Positions 27,820 through 41,476 of a stretch of 64,000 bases of DNA are shown here, in pieces; positions within the stretch are counted from its first letter, which is position 1, and the number at the start of each line of letters is the position of its first letter. The DNA comes from Ptiloglossa arizonensis (lineage: Eukaryota > Arthropoda > Insecta > Hymenoptera > Colletidae). Both the position numbers and the translations under genes were made by a program. The notes under the pieces were generated by a model. That model did no database searches, was not told the origin of the DNA, and was given only the letters and a program-made list of their open reading frames with translations. The stretch spans positions 310,001 through 374,000 of the forward strand of contig NW_027478715.1 in assembly GCF_051014685.1 (NCBI RefSeq), written 5' to 3'.

Positions 27820-28344
27820 GAATAACCAGAACGGCCTAGGGGAAAAGTACGCATACCGTTGTAATCGGGCGAGTTTCTACTTTCAGATGCAACAGAAATT
27901 TTGCGGATTGGTCAATCCTTTCGCGAGATATGGCCGTTTGGAGGTTAGAAACGCTAGAACAACTCAAAATTTACGCAATTCTCATGCTCGAAACGAATAA
28001 CTAGAACGGCCTAGGGGAAACGTACGCATACCGTTGTAATCGGGCGAATTTCTACATTCAGATGCAACAGAAATTTTGCGGATTGGTCAATCCGTTCGCG
28101 AGATATGGCAGTTTGGATGTAAGAAACGCTTGAGAAACTCAAAATTTTCGCAGTTCTGAGGCTCGCAACGAATAACTAGAACGGCCTACGGGAAAAGTAC
28201 GCATACCGTTGTAATCGGGCGAGTTTCTACTTTCAGATGCAACAGAAATTTTGCGGATTGGTCAATCCGTTCCCGAGATATGGCAGTTTGGAAGTAAGAA
28301 ACGCTTGAGAAAATCAAAATTTTCGCAGTCCTGATGCTCGAAAC
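27820..28344. repeat. Marker cassette II, copy 5
   Basis: This is the counterpart of 18024-18548 at a lag of 9,796 bp. It shares TTCGCAGTCC and the upstream CTCAACATTTTCGTAG changes. Confidence 0.88.
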
Positions 28345-28869
28345 GAATAACTAGAACGACCTACGGGAAAAGTACGCATACCGTTGTAATCGGGCGTGTT
28401 TCTACTTTCAGATGCAACAGAAATTTTGCGGATTGGTCAATCCGTTCGCGAGATATGGCAGTTTGGAGGTAAGAAACGCTTGAGAAACTCAAAATATTCG
28501 CAGTTATGATGCTCGAAACGAATAATTAGAACGGCCTAGGGGAAAGGCACGCACACCTTTGTAATCGGGCGAGTTTCTAGTTTCAGATACAACAGAAATT
28601 TTGCGGTTTGGTCAACCCGTTCGCAAGATATGGCAGTATGGAGGTAAGAAACGCTTGAGAAACGCAAAATTTTCGCAGTTCTGATGCTCGGGGAGAATAA
28701 CTAGAACGGCCTAGGGGAAAAGTACGCATACCGTTGTAATCGGGCGAGTTTCTACTTTCAGATGCAACAGATTTTTTGCGGATTGGTCAATCCTTTCGCG
28801 AGATATGGCAGTTTGGAGGTTAGAAACGCTAGAACAAATCAAAATTTACGCAGTTCTCATGCTCGAAAC

Positions 28870-29569
28870 GAATAACTAGAACGGCCTAGGGGAAAAGTAC
28901 GCATACCGTTGTAATCGGGCGAATTTCTACATTCAGATGCAACAGAAATTTTGCGGATTGGTCAATCCGTTCGCGAGATATGGCAGTTTGGATGTAAGAA
29001 ACGCTTGAGAAACTCAAAATTTTCGCAGTTCTGATGCTCGAAACGAATAACTAGAACGGCCTACGGGAAAAGTACGCATACAATTGTAATCGGGCGAGTT
29101 TCTACTTTCAGATGCAACAGACATTTTGCGGATTGGTCAATCCGTTCCCGAGATATGGCAGTTTGGAAGTAAGAAACGCTTGAGAAAATCAAAATTTTCG
29201 CAGTTCTGATGCTCGAAACGAATAACTAGAACGGCCTACGGGAAAAGTGTACATAGCGTTGTAATCGGGCGAGTTTCTGCTTTCAGATGCAACAGAAATT
29301 TTGCGGATTGGTCAATCCGTTCGCGAGATATGGCAGTTTGGAGGTAAGAAACGCTTGAGAAATTCAAAATTTTCGCAGTTCTGATGCTCGACAAGCATAA
29401 CTAGAACGGCCCAGGGGAAAAGTACGCATACCGTTGTAATCGGGCGAGTTTCTACTTTCAGATGCAACAGAAATTTTGCGGATTGGTCAATCCGTTCGCG
29501 AGATATGGCAGTTTGGAGGTAAGAAACGCTTGAGAAACTCAAAATTTTCGCAGTTCTGATGCTCGAAAC
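28870..29569. repeat. Marker cassette I, copy at 28.9 kb
   Basis: This is the counterpart of 19074-19773 at a lag of 9,796 bp inside the large duplicated block. It shares AACAGACATTTTGCGG and the absence of the following two-monomer pair. Confidence 0.88.
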
Positions 29570-32560
29570 GAATAACTAGAACGGCCTAGGGGAAAAGTGT
29601 ACATACCGTTGTAATCGGGCGAGTTTCTACTTTCAGATGCAACAGAAATTTTGCGGATTGGTCAATTCGTTCGCGAGATGTGGCAGTTTGTAGGTAAGAA
29701 ACGCTTGAGAAACTCAAAATCTTCGCAGTTCTGATGCTCGAAACGAACAACTAGAACGGCCTAGGGGAAAAGTACGCATACCGCTGTAATCGGGCGAGTT
29801 TCTACTTTCAGACACAACAGAAATTTTGCGGATTGGTCAATCCTTTCGCGAGATATGGCAGTTTGGAGGTAAGAAACGCTTGATAAACTCAAAATTTTCG
29901 CAGTTCTGATGCTCGAAACGAATAACTAGAACGGCCTAGGCGAAAAGTGTACAAACCGTTGTAATCGGGCGAGTTTCTACTTTCAGATGCAAAAGAAATT
30001 TTGCGGATTGGTCAATCCGTTCGCGAGATATGGCAGTTTGGATGTAAGAAACGCTTGAGAAACTCAAAATTTTCGCAGTTCTGAGGCTCGAAACGAATAA
30101 CTAGGACGGCCTACGGGAAAAGTACGCATACCGTTGTAATCGGGCGAGTTTCTACTTTCAGATGCAACAGAAATTTTGCGGATTGGTCAATCCGTTCCCG
30201 AGATATGGCAGTTTGGAAGTAAGAAACGCTTGAGAAAATCAAAATTTTCGCAGTCCTGATGCTCGAAACGAATAACTAGAACGGCCTTGGGGAAAAGTGT
30301 ACATAGCGTTGTTATCGGGCGAGTTTCTACTTTCAGATGCAACAGAAATTTTGCGGATTTGTCTATCCGTTCGCGAGATATGGCAGTTTGGAGGTAAGAA
30401 ACGCTTGAGAAACTCAAAATTTTCGCAGTTCTGATGCTCGACAAGTATAACTGGAACGGCCCAGGGGAAAAGTACGCATACCGTTGTAATCGGGCGAGTT
30501 TCTACTTTCAGATGCAACAGAAATTTCACGGATTGTTCAATCCGTTCGCGAGATATGGCAGTTTGGAGGTAAGAAACGCTTGAGAAACTCAAAATTTTCG
30601 CAGTTCTGATGCTCGAAACGAATAACCAGAACGGCCTAGGGGAAAAGTACGCATACCGTTGTAATCGGGCGAGTTTCTACTTTCAGATGCAACAGAAATT
30701 TTGCGGGTTGGACAATCCGTTCGCGAGATATGGCAGTTTGGATGTAAGAAACGCTTGAGAAACTCAAAATTTTCGCAGTTCTGAGGCTCGAAACGAATAA
30801 CTAGAACGGCCTACGGGAAAAGTACGCATACCGTTGTAATCGGGCGAGTTTCTACTTTCAGATGCAACAGAAATTTTGCGGATTGGTCAATCCGTTCCCG
30901 AGATATGGCAGTTTGGAAGTAAGAAACGCTTGAGAAAATCAAAATTTTCGCAGTCCTGATGCTCGAAACGAATAACTAGAACGGCCTTGGGGAAAAGTGT
31001 ACATAGCGTTGTTATCGGGCGAGTTTCTACTTTCAGATGCAACAGAAATTTTGCGGATTGGTCTATCCGTTCGCGAGATATGGCAGTTTGGAGGTAAGAG
31101 ACGCTTGAGAAACTCAAAATTTTCGCAGTTCTGATGCTCGACAAGCATAACTAGAACGGCCTAGGGGAAAAGTACACATACCGTGTAATTGGCCGAGTTT
31201 CTACTTTCAGATGCAACAGAAATTTTGCGGGTTGGTCAATCCGTTCGCGAGATATGGCAGTTTGGAGGTAAGAAACGCTTGAGAAACTCAGAATTTTCGC
31301 AGTTCTGATGCTCGAAACGAATAACTAGAACGGCCTACGGGAAAAGTACGCATACCGTTGTAATCGAGCGTGTTTCTACTTTCAGATGCAACAGAAATTT
31401 TGCGGATTCGTCAATCCGTTCGCGAGATATGGCAGTTTGGAGGTAAGAAACGCTTGAGAAACTCAAAATATTCGCAGTTCTGATGCTCGAAACGAATAAT
31501 TAGAACGGCCTAGGGGAAAAGCACGCACACCGTTGTAATCGGGCGAGTTTCTAGTTTCAGATACAACAGAAACTTTGCGGATTGGTCAACCCGTTCGCAA
31601 GATATGGCAGTATGGAGGTAAGAAACGCTTGAGAAACTCAAAATTTTCGCAGTTCTGATGCTCGAAACGAATAACTAGAACGGCCTACGGGAAAAGTACG
31701 CATACAATTGTAATCGGGCGAGTTTCTACTTTCAGATGCAACAGAAATTTTGCGGTTTGGTCAATCCGTTCCCGAGATATGGCAGTTTGGAAGTAAGAAA
31801 CGCTTGAGAAAATCAAAATTTTCGCAGTGCTGATGCTCGAAACGAATAACTAGAACGGCCTACGGGAAAAGTGTACATAGCGTTGTAATCGGGCGAGTTT
31901 CTACTTTCAGATGCAACAGAAATTTTGCGGATTGGTCAATCCGTTCGCGAGATATGGCAGTTTGGAGGTAAGAAACGCTTGAGAAATTCAAAATTTTCGC
32001 AGTTCTGATGCTCGACAAGCATAACTAGAACGGCCTAGGGGAAAAGTACGCATACCGTTGTAATCGGGCGAGTTTCTACTTTCAGATGCAACAGAAATTT
32101 TGCGGGTTGGACAATCCGTTCGCGAGATATGGCAGTTTGGATGTAAGAAACGCTTGAGAAACTCAAAATTTTCGCAGTTCTGAGGCTCGAAACGAATAAC
32201 TAGAACGGCCTACGGGAAAAGTACGCATACCGTTGTAATCGGGCGAGTTTCTACTTTCAGATGCAACAGAAATTTTGCGGATTGGTCAATCCGTTCCCGA
32301 GATATGGCAGTTTGGAAGTAAGAAACGCTTGAGAAAATCAAAATTTTCGCAGTCCTGATGCTCGAAACGAATAACTAGAACGGCCTTGGGGAAAAGTGTA
32401 CATAGCGTTGTTATCGGGCGAGTTTCTACTTTCAGATGCAACAGAAATTTTGCGGATTGGTCTATCCGTTCGCGAGATATGGCAGTTTGGAGGTAAGAGA
32501 CGCTTGAGAAACTCAAAATTTTCGCAGTTCTGATGCTCGACAAGCATATCTAGAACGGCC

Positions 32561-33959
32561 TAGGGGAAAAGTACACATACCGTTGTAATCGGGCGAGTTT
32601 CTACTTTCAGATACAACAGAAATTTTGCGGATTGGTCAATCCGTTCGCGAGATGTGGGAGTTTGGAGGTAAGAAACACTTGAGAAACTCAAAATTTTCGC
32701 AGTTCTGATGCTCGACAAGCATAACTAGAACGGCCTAGGGGAAAAGTACACATACCGTGTAATTGGGCGAGTTTCTACTTTCAGATGCAACAGAAATTTT
32801 GCGGGTTGGTCAATCCGTTCGCGAGATATGGCAGTTTGGAGGTAAGAAACGCTTGAGAAACTCAGAATTTTCGCAGTTCTGATGCTCGAAACGAATAACT
32901 AGAACGGCCTACGGGAAAAGTACGCATACCGTTGTAATCGAGCGTGTTTCTGCTTTCAGATGCAACAGAAATTTTGCGGATTCGTCAATCCGTTCGCGAG
33001 ATATGGCAGTTTGGAGGTAAGAAACGCTTGAGAAACTCAAAATATTCGCAGTTCTGATGCTCGAAACGAATAATTAGAACGGCCTAGGGGAAAAGCACGC
33101 ACACCGTTGTAATCGGGCGAGTTTCTAGTTTCAGATACAACAGAAACTTTGCGGATTGGTCAACCCGTTCGCAAGATATGGCAGTATGGAGGTAAGAAAC
33201 GCTTGAGAAACTCAAAATTTTCGCAGTTCTGATGCTCGAAACGAATAACTAGAACGGCCTACGGGAAAAGTACGCATACAATTGTAATCGGGCGAGTTTC
33301 TACTTTCAGATGCAACAGAAATTTTGCGGATTGGTCAATCCGTTCCCGAGATATGGCAGTTTGGAAGTAAGAAACGCTTGAGAAAATCAAAATTTTCGCA
33401 GTGCTGATGCTCGAGACGAATAACTAGTACGGCCTACGGGAAAAGTGCACATACCGTTGTATTCGGGCGAGTTTCTACTTTCCGATGCAACAGAAATTTT
33501 GGGGATTGGTCCATCCGTTCGCGAGATATGGCAGTTTGGAGGTTAGAAACGCTAGAACAACTCAAAATTTACGCAGTTCTCATGCTCGAAACGAATAACT
33601 AGAACGGCCTAGGGGAAAAGTACACATACCGTTGTAATCGGGCGAGTTTCTAGTTTCAGATGCAACAAAAATTATGCGGAGTGGTCAATCCGTTAGCGAG
33701 ATATGGGAGTTTGGAGGTAAGAAACACTTGAGAAACTCAAAATTTTCGCAGTTCTGATGCTCGAAACGAATAACCAGAACGGCCTAGGGGAAAAGTACGG
33801 ATACCGTTGTAATCGGGCGAGTTTCTACTTTCAGATGCAACAGAAATTTTGCGGATTGGTCAATCCGTTCGCGAGATATGGCAGTTTGGAGGTAAGAAAC
33901 GCTTGAGAAACTCAAAATTTTCGCAGTTCTGATGCTCGACAAGCACAACTAGAACGGCC
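32561..33959. repeat. 8-monomer unit of 1,399 bp, copy 1
   Basis: Eight monomers, one of them 174 bp because of CCGTGTAATTGG, give a 1,399-bp unit. Marker variants are GATGTGGGAG, the AGATACAACAGAAAC type, CAGTGCTGATGC, TTTTGGGGATTGGTCCATCC, AAAAATTATGCGGAGTGG, AAGTACGGATACC and GACAAGCACAAC. The next copy follows directly. The same 1,399-bp lag also links 30.7-31.6 kb with 32.1-33.0 kb. Confidence 0.9.
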
Positions 33960-35358
33960 CAGGGGAAAAGTACACATACCGTTGTAATCGGGCGAGTTTC
34001 TACTTTCAGATACAACAGAAATTTTGCGGATTGGTCAATCCGTTCGCGAGATGTGGGAGTTTGGAGGTAAGAAACACTTGAGAAACTCAAAATTTTCGCA
34101 GTTCTGATGCTCGACAAGCATAACTAGAACGGCCTAGGGGAAAAGTACACATACCGTGTAATTGGGTGAGTTTCTACTTTCAGATGCAACAGAAATTTTG
34201 CGGGTTGGTCAATCCGTTCGCGAGATATGGCAGTTTGGAGGTAAGAAACGCTTGAGAAACTCAGAATTTTCGCAGTTCAGATGCTCGAAACGAATAACTA
34301 GAACGGCCTACGGGAAAAGTACGCATACCGTTGTAATCGAGCGTGTTTCTACTTTCAGATGCAACAGAAATTTTGCGGATTCGTCAATCCGTTCGCGAGA
34401 TATGGCAGTTTGGAGGTAAGAAACGCTTGAGAAACTCAAAATATTCGCAGTTCTGATGCTCGAAACGAATAATTAGAACGGCCTAGGGGAAAAGCACGCA
34501 CACCGTTGTAATCGGGCGAGTTTCTAGTTTCAGATACAACAGAAACTTTGCGGATTGGTCAACCCGTTCGCAAGATATGGCAGTATGGAGGTAAGAAACG
34601 CTTGAGAAACTCAAAATTTTCGCAGTTCTGATGCTCGAAACGAATAACTAGAACGGCCTACGGGAAAAGTACGCATACAATTGTAATCGGGCGAGTTTCT
34701 ACTTTCAGATGCAACAGAAATTTTGCGGATTGGTCAATCCGTTCCCGAGATATGGCAGTTTGGAAGTAAGAAACGCTTGAGAAAATCAAAATTTTCGCAG
34801 TGCTGATGCTCGAGACGAATAACTAGTACGGCCTACGGGAAAAGTGCACATACCGTTGTATTCGGGCGAGTTTCTACTTTCCGATGCAACAGAAATTTTG
34901 GGGATTGGTCCATCCGTTCGCGAGATATGGCAGTTTGGAGGTTAGAAACGCTAGAACAACTCAAAATTTACGCAGTTCTCATGCTCGAAACGAATAACTA
35001 GAACGGCCTAGGGGAAAAGTACACATACCGTTGTAATCGGGCGAGTTTCTAGTTTCAGATGCAACAAAAATTATGCGGAGTGGTCAATCCGTTCGCGAGA
35101 TATGGGAGTTTGGAGGTAAGAAACACTTGAGAAACTCAAAATTTTCGCAGTTCTGATGCTCGAAACGAATAACCAGAACGGCCTAGGGGAAAAGTACGGA
35201 TACCGTTGTAATCGGGCGAGTTTCTACTTTCAGATGCAACAGAAATTTTGCGGATTGGTCAATCCGTTCGCGAGATATGGCAGTTTGGAGGTAAGAAACG
35301 CTTGAGAAACTCAAAATTTTCGCAGTTCTGATGCTCGACAAGCACAACTAGAACGGCC
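33960..35358. repeat. 8-monomer unit of 1,399 bp, copy 2
   Basis: It repeats 32561-33959 in the same order with all the private markers. Differences I noticed are TTGGGTGAG, CAGTTCAGATGC and CCGTTCGCGAG (CCGTTAGCGAG in copy 1). Confidence 0.9.
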
Positions 35359-38300
35359 CAGGGGAAAAGTACGCATACCGTTGTAATCGGGCGAGTTTAT
35401 ACTTTCAGACACAACAGAAATTTTGCGGATTGGTCAATCCTTTCGCGAGATATGGCAGTTTGGAGGTAAGAAACGCTTGAGAACCTCAAAATTTTCGCAG
35501 TTCTGATGCTCGAAACGAATAACTAGAACGGCCTAGGGGAAAAGTGTACATACAGTTGTAATCGGGCGAGTTTCTACTTTCAGATGCAACGAAATTTTGC
35601 GGATTGGTCAATCCGTTCGCGAGATGTGGCAGTTTGGAGGTAAGAAACGCTTGAGAAACTCAAAATTTTCGCAGTTCTGATGCTCGAAACGAATAACTAG
35701 AACGGCCTAGGGGAAAAGTGTACAAACCGTTGTAATCGGGCGAGTTTCTACTTTCAGATGCAACCGAAATTTTGCGGATTGGTCAATCCTTTCGCGAGAT
35801 ATGGCAGTTTGGAGGTTAGAAACGCTAGAACAACTCAAAATTTACGCAATTCTCATGCTCGAAACGAATAACTAGAACGGCCTAGGGGAAAAGGACGCAT
35901 ACCGTTGTAATCGGGCGAATTTCTACATTCAGATGCAACAGAAATTTTGCGGATTGGTCAATCCGTTCGCGAGATATGGCAGTTTGGATGTAAGAAACGC
36001 TTGAGAAACTCAAAATTTTCGCAGTTCTGAGGCTCGCAACGAATAACTAGAACGGCCTACGGGAAAAGTACGCATACCGTTGTAATCGGGCGAGTTTCTA
36101 CTTTCAGATGCAACAGAAATTTTGCGGATTGGTCAATCCGTTCCCGAGATATGGCAGTTTGGAAGTAAGAAACGCTTGAGAAAATCAAAATTTTCGCAGT
36201 CCTGATGCTCGAAACGAATAACTAGAACGGCCTTGGGGAAAAGTGTACATAGCGTTGTTATCGGGCGACTTTCTACTTTCAGATGCAACAGAAATTTTGC
36301 GGATTGGTCTATCCGTTCGCGAGATATGGCAGTTTGGAGGTAAGAAACGCTTGAGAAACTCAAAATTTTCGCAGTTCTGATGCTCGACAAGTATAACTGG
36401 AACGGCCCAGGGGAAAAGTACGCATACCGTTGTAATCGGGCGAGTTTCTACTTTCAGATGCAACAGAAATTTTGCGGATTGGTCAATCCGTTCGCGAGAT
36501 ATGGTAGTTTGGAGGTAAGAAACGCTTGAGATACTCAAAATATTCGCAGTTCTGATGCTCGAAACGAATAATTAGAGCGGCCTAGGGGAAAAGCACGTAC
36601 ACCGTTGTAATCGGGCGAGTTTCTACTTTCAGATACAACAGAAATTTTGCGGGTTGGTCAATCCGTTCGCGAGATATGGCAGTTTGGAGGTAAGAAACGC
36701 TTGAGAAACTCAGAATTTTCGCAGTTCTGATGCTCGAAACGAATAACTAGAACGGCCTACGGGAAAAGTACGCATACCGTTGTAATCGGGCGTGTTTCTA
36801 CTTTCAGATGCAACAGAAATTTTGCGGATTGGTCAATCCGTTCGCGAGATATGGCAGTTTGGAGGTAAGAAACGCTTGAGAAACTCAAAATATTCGCAGT
36901 TCTCATGCTCGAAACGAATAACTAGAAAGGCCTAGGGGAAAAGTAAGCATACCGTTGTAATCGGGCGAATTTCTACATTCAGATGCAACAGAAATTTTGC
37001 GGATTGGTCAATTCGTTCGCGAGATATGGCAGTTTGGATGTAAGAAACGCTTGAGAAACTCAAAATTTTCGCAGTTCTGATGCTCGAAACGAATAACTAG
37101 AACGGCCTACGGGAAAAGTACGCATACAATTGTAATCGGGCGAGTTTCTACTTTCTGATGCAACAAAAATTATACGGATTGGTCTATCCTTTCGCGAGAT
37201 ATGGCAGTTTGGAGGTAAGAAACGCTCGAGAAACTCAAAATTTTCGCAGTTCAGATGCTCGAAACGAATAACTACAACGGCCTAGGGGAAAAGAACACAT
37301 ACCGTTGTAAACGGGAGAGTTTCTACTTTCAGATGCAACAGAAATTTTGCGGATTGGTCAATCCGTTCGCGAGATATGGCAGTTTGGAGGTAAGAAACGC
37401 TTGAGAAACTCAAAATTTTCGCAGTTCTGATGCTCGAAACGAATAACTAGAACGGCCTACGGGAAAAGTACGCATACAATTGTAATCGGGCGAGTTTCTA
37501 CTTTCAGATGCAACAGAAATTTTGCGGATTGGTCAATCCGTTCGCGAGATATGGTAGTTTGGAGGTAAGAAACGCTTGAGAAACTCAAAATATTCGCAGT
37601 TCTGATGCTCGAAACGAATAATTAGAGCGGCCTAGGGGAAAAGCACGTACACCGTTGTAATCGGGCGAGTTTCTACTTTCAGATACAACAGAAATTTTGC
37701 GGATTGGTCAACCCGTTCGCAAGATATGGCAGTATGGAGGTAAGATACGCTTGAGAAACGCAAAATTTTCGCAGTTCTGATGCTCGAGACGAATAACTAG
37801 TACGGCCTAGGGGAAAAGTGCACATACCGCTGTATTCGGGCGAGTTTCTACTTTCCGATGCAACAGAAATTTTGCGGATTGGTCCATCCGTTCGCGAGAT
37901 ATGGCAGTTTGGAGGTAAGAAACGCTTGAGAAACTCAAAATTTTCGCAGTTCTGATGCTCGAAACGAATAACTAGAACGGCCTAGGGGAAAAGTACACAT
38001 ACCGTTGTAATCGGGCGACTTTCTACTTTCAGATGCAACAGAAATTTTGCGGATTGGTCAATTCTTTCGCGAGATATGGCAGTTTGGAGGTTAGCAACGC
38101 TAGAACAACTCAAAATTTACGCAGTTCTCATGCTCGAAACGAATAACTAGAACGGCCTAGGGGAAAAGTACGCATACCGTTGTAATCGGGCGAATTTCTA
38201 CATTCAGATGCAACAGAAATTTTGCGGATTGGTCAATCCGTTCGCGAGATGTGGCAGTATGGAGGCAAGATACGCTTGAGAAACGCAAAATTTTCGCAGT

Positions 38301-39094
38301 TCTGATGCTCGAGACGAATAACTAGAACGGCCTAGGGGAAAAGTACGCATACCGTTGTAATCGGGCGAGTTTATACTTTCAGACACAACAGAAATTTTGC
38401 GGATTGGTCTATCCGTTCGCGAGATATGGCAGTTTGGAGGTAAGAAACGCTTGAGAAACTCAAAATTTTCGCAGTTCTGATGCTCGACAAGTATAACTGG
38501 ATCGGCCCAGGGGAAAAGTACGCATACCGTTGTAATCGGGCGAGTTTCTACTTTCAGATGCAACAGAAATTTTGCGGATTGGTCAATCCGTTCGCGAGGT
38601 ATGGCAGTTTGGAGGTAAGAAACGCTTGAGAAACTCAAAATTTTCGCAGTTCTGATGCTCGAAACGAATAACCAGAACGGCCTAGGGGAAAAGTACGCAT
38701 ACCGTTGTAATCGGGCGAGTTTCTACTTTCAGATGCAACAGAAATTTTGCGGGTTGGTCAATCCGTTCGCGAGATATGGCAGTTTGGAGGTAAGAAACGC
38801 TTGAGAAACTCAGAATTTTCGCAGTTCTGATGCTCGAAACGAATAACTAGAACGGCCTACGGGAAAAGTACGCATACGGTTGTAATCGGGCGTGTTTCTA
38901 CTTTCAGATGCTACAGAAATTTTGCGGATTGGTCAATCCGTTCGCGAGATATGGCAGTTTGGAGGTAAGAAACGCTTGAGAAACTCAAAATATTCGCAGT
39001 TCTGATGCTCGAAACGAATAATTAGAACGGCCTAGGGGAAAAGCACGCACACCGTTGTAATCGGGCGAGTTTCTAGTTTCAGATACAACAGAAA

Positions 39095-39995
39095 TTTTGC
39101 GGATTGGTCAACCCGTTCGCAAGATATGGCAGTATGGAGGTAAGAAACGCTTGAGAAACGCAAAATTTTCGCAGTTCTGATGCTCGAGACGAATAACTAG
39201 AACGGCCTAGGGGAAAAGTGTACATACCGTTGTAATCGGGCGAGCTTCTACTTTCAGATGCAACAGAAATTTTGCGGATTGGTCAATCCTTTCGCGAGAT
39301 ATGGCAGTTTGGAGGTTAGAAACGCTAGAACAACTCAAAATTTACGCAGTTCTCATGCTCGAAACGAATAACTAGAACGGCCTAGGGGAAAAGTACGCAT
39401 ACCGTTGTAATCGGGCGAATTTCTACATTCAGATGCAACAGAAATTTTGCGGATTGGTCAATTCGTTCGCGAGATATGGCAGTTTGTAGGTAAGAAACGC
39501 TTGAGAAACTCAAAATCTTCGCAGTTCTGATGCTCGAAACGAACAACAAGAACGGCCTAGGGGAAAAGTACGCATACCGTTGTAATCGGGCGTGTTTCTA
39601 CTTTCAGACACAACAGAAATTTTGCGGATTGGTCAACCCGTTCGCAAGATATGGCAGTATGGAGGTAAGAAACGCTTGAGAAACGCAAAATTTTCGCAGT
39701 TCTGATGCTCGAGACGAATAACTAGAACGGCCTAGGGGAAAAGTGTACATACCGTTGTAATCGGGCGAGCTTCTACTTTCAGATGCAACAGAAATTTTGC
39801 GGATTGGTCAATCCTTTCGCGAGATATGGCAGTTTGGAGGTTAGAAACGCTAGAACAACTCAAAATTTACGCAGTTCTCATGCTCGAAACGAATAACTAG
39901 AACGGCCTAGGGGAAAAGTACGCATACCGTTGTAATCGGGCGAATTTCTACATTCAGATGCAACAGAAATTTTGCGGATTGGTCAATTCGTTCGC
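39095..39995. repeat. 3-monomer (525 bp) tandem unit, two copies
   Basis: The order CAACCCGTTCGCAAG, then GGGCGAGCTTCTAC with TTAG, then CTACATTC with CAATTCG is present twice at a lag of 525 bp. The private GAGCTTCTAC lies near 39241 and 39766. A similar three-monomer duplication with CTCGGGACGAA markers lies at 23.0-24.0 kb (23091 and 23616). Confidence 0.85.
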
Positions 39996-40426
39996 GAGAT
40001 ATGGCAGTTTGGATGTAAGAAACGCTTGAGAAAATCAAAATTTTCGCAGTCCTGATGCTCGAAACGAATAACTAGAACGGCCTACGGGAAAAGTGTACAT
40101 AGCGTTGTAATCGGGCGAGTTTCTGCTTTCAGATGCAACAGAAATTTTGCGGATTGGTCAATCCGTTCGCGAGATATGGCAGTTTGGAGGTAAGAAACGC
40201 TTGAGAAAATCAAAATTTTCGCAGTTCTGATGCTCGACAAGCATAACTAGAACGGCCCAGGGGAAAAGTACACATACCGTTGTAATCGGGCGAGTTTCTA
40301 CTTTCAGTTGCAACAAAAATTATGCGGATTGGTCTATCCTTTCGCGAGATATGGCAGTTTGGAGGTAAGTAACGCTCGAGAAACTCAAAATTTTCGCAGT
40401 TCAGATGCTCGAAACGAATAACTACA

Positions 40427-41476
40427 ACGGCCTAGGGGAAAAGAACACATACCGTTGTAAACGGGAGAGTTTCTACTTTCAGATGCAACAGAAATTTTGC
40501 GGATTGGTCAATCCGTTCGCGAGATATGGCAGTTTGGAGGTAAGAAACACTTGAGAAACTCAAAATTTTCGCAGTTCTGATGCTCGACAAGCATAACCAG
40601 AACGGCCTAGGGGAAAAGTACACATACCGTTCTAATCGGGCGAGTTTCTACTTTCAGATGCAACAAAAATTATGCGGATTGGTCAATCCTTTCGCGAGAT
40701 ATGGCAGTTTGGAGGTAAGAAACGCTTGAGAAACTCAAAATTTTCGCAGTTCTGATGCTCGAAACGAATAACTAGAACGGCCTACGGGAAAAGTACGCAT
40801 ACAATTGTAATCGGGCGAGTTTCTACTTTCAGATGCAACAGAAATTTTGCGGATTGGTCAATCCGTTCCCGAGATATGGCAGTTTGGAAGTAAGAAACGC
40901 TTGAGAAAATCAAAATTTTCGCAGTCCTGATGCTCGAAACGAATAACTAGAACGGCCTACGGGAAAAGTGTACATAGCGTTGTAATCGGGCGAGTTTCTG
41001 CTTTCAGATGCAACAGAAATTTTGCGGATTGGTCAATCCGTTCGCGAGATATGGCAGTTTGGAGGTAAGAAACGCTTGAGAAAATCAAAATTTTCGCAGT
41101 TCTGATGCTCGACAAGCATAACTAAAACGGCCCAGGGGAAAAGTACGTATACCGTTGTAATCGGGCGAGTTTCTACTTTCAGATCCAACAGAAATTTTGC
41201 GGATTGGTCAATCCGTTCGCGAGATATGGTAGTTTGGAGGTAAGAAACGCTTGAGAAACTCAAAATATTCGCAGTTCTGATGCTCGAAAGGAATAATTAG
41301 AGCGGCCTAGGGGAAAAGCACGTACACCGTTGTAATCGGGCGAGTTTCTACTTTCAGATACAACAGAAATTTTGCGGATTGGTCAACCCGTTCGCAAGAT
41401 ATGGCAGTATGGAGGTAAGATACGCTTGAGAAACGCAAAATTTTCGCAGTTCTGATGCTCGAGACGAATAACTAGT
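40427..41476. repeat. 6-monomer unit (1,050 bp), copy 1
   Basis: Six monomers begin with AAGAACACATACC and GTAAACGGGAGAG. The second carries AAAAATTATGCGG, the third CAATTG, the fourth GTGTACATAGCG, the fifth AGATCCAAC with GGTAGTTTGG, and the last GATACGCTTGAGAAACGC. The next copy follows immediately. Confidence 0.92.

Larger units (their letters stand above)
27243..31586. repeat. Right copy of the 4.34 kb segmental duplication
   Basis: It matches 17447-21790. Differences I noticed include GGGGAGAATAACTAG (CCAG in the left copy), CAGATTTTTTGCGG (CAGAAATTTTGCGG), and GAAACTCAAAA near 30060 (GAAACCCAAAA near 20263). A less similar third relative of the right half lies at about 25.1-26.5 kb. 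Confidence 0.9.

Noticed and set aside
38204..38638. Longest open frame (144 codons, minus strand) and the many similar 62-144 codon frames
   Set aside because: They are satellite read in translation. 175 bp is one more than a multiple of three, so a frame shifts at each monomer and stays open only by chance over about one to two and a half units. The same peptide recurs only where the same monomer subtypes recur. There is no start context or codon bias, and no recognisable domain.
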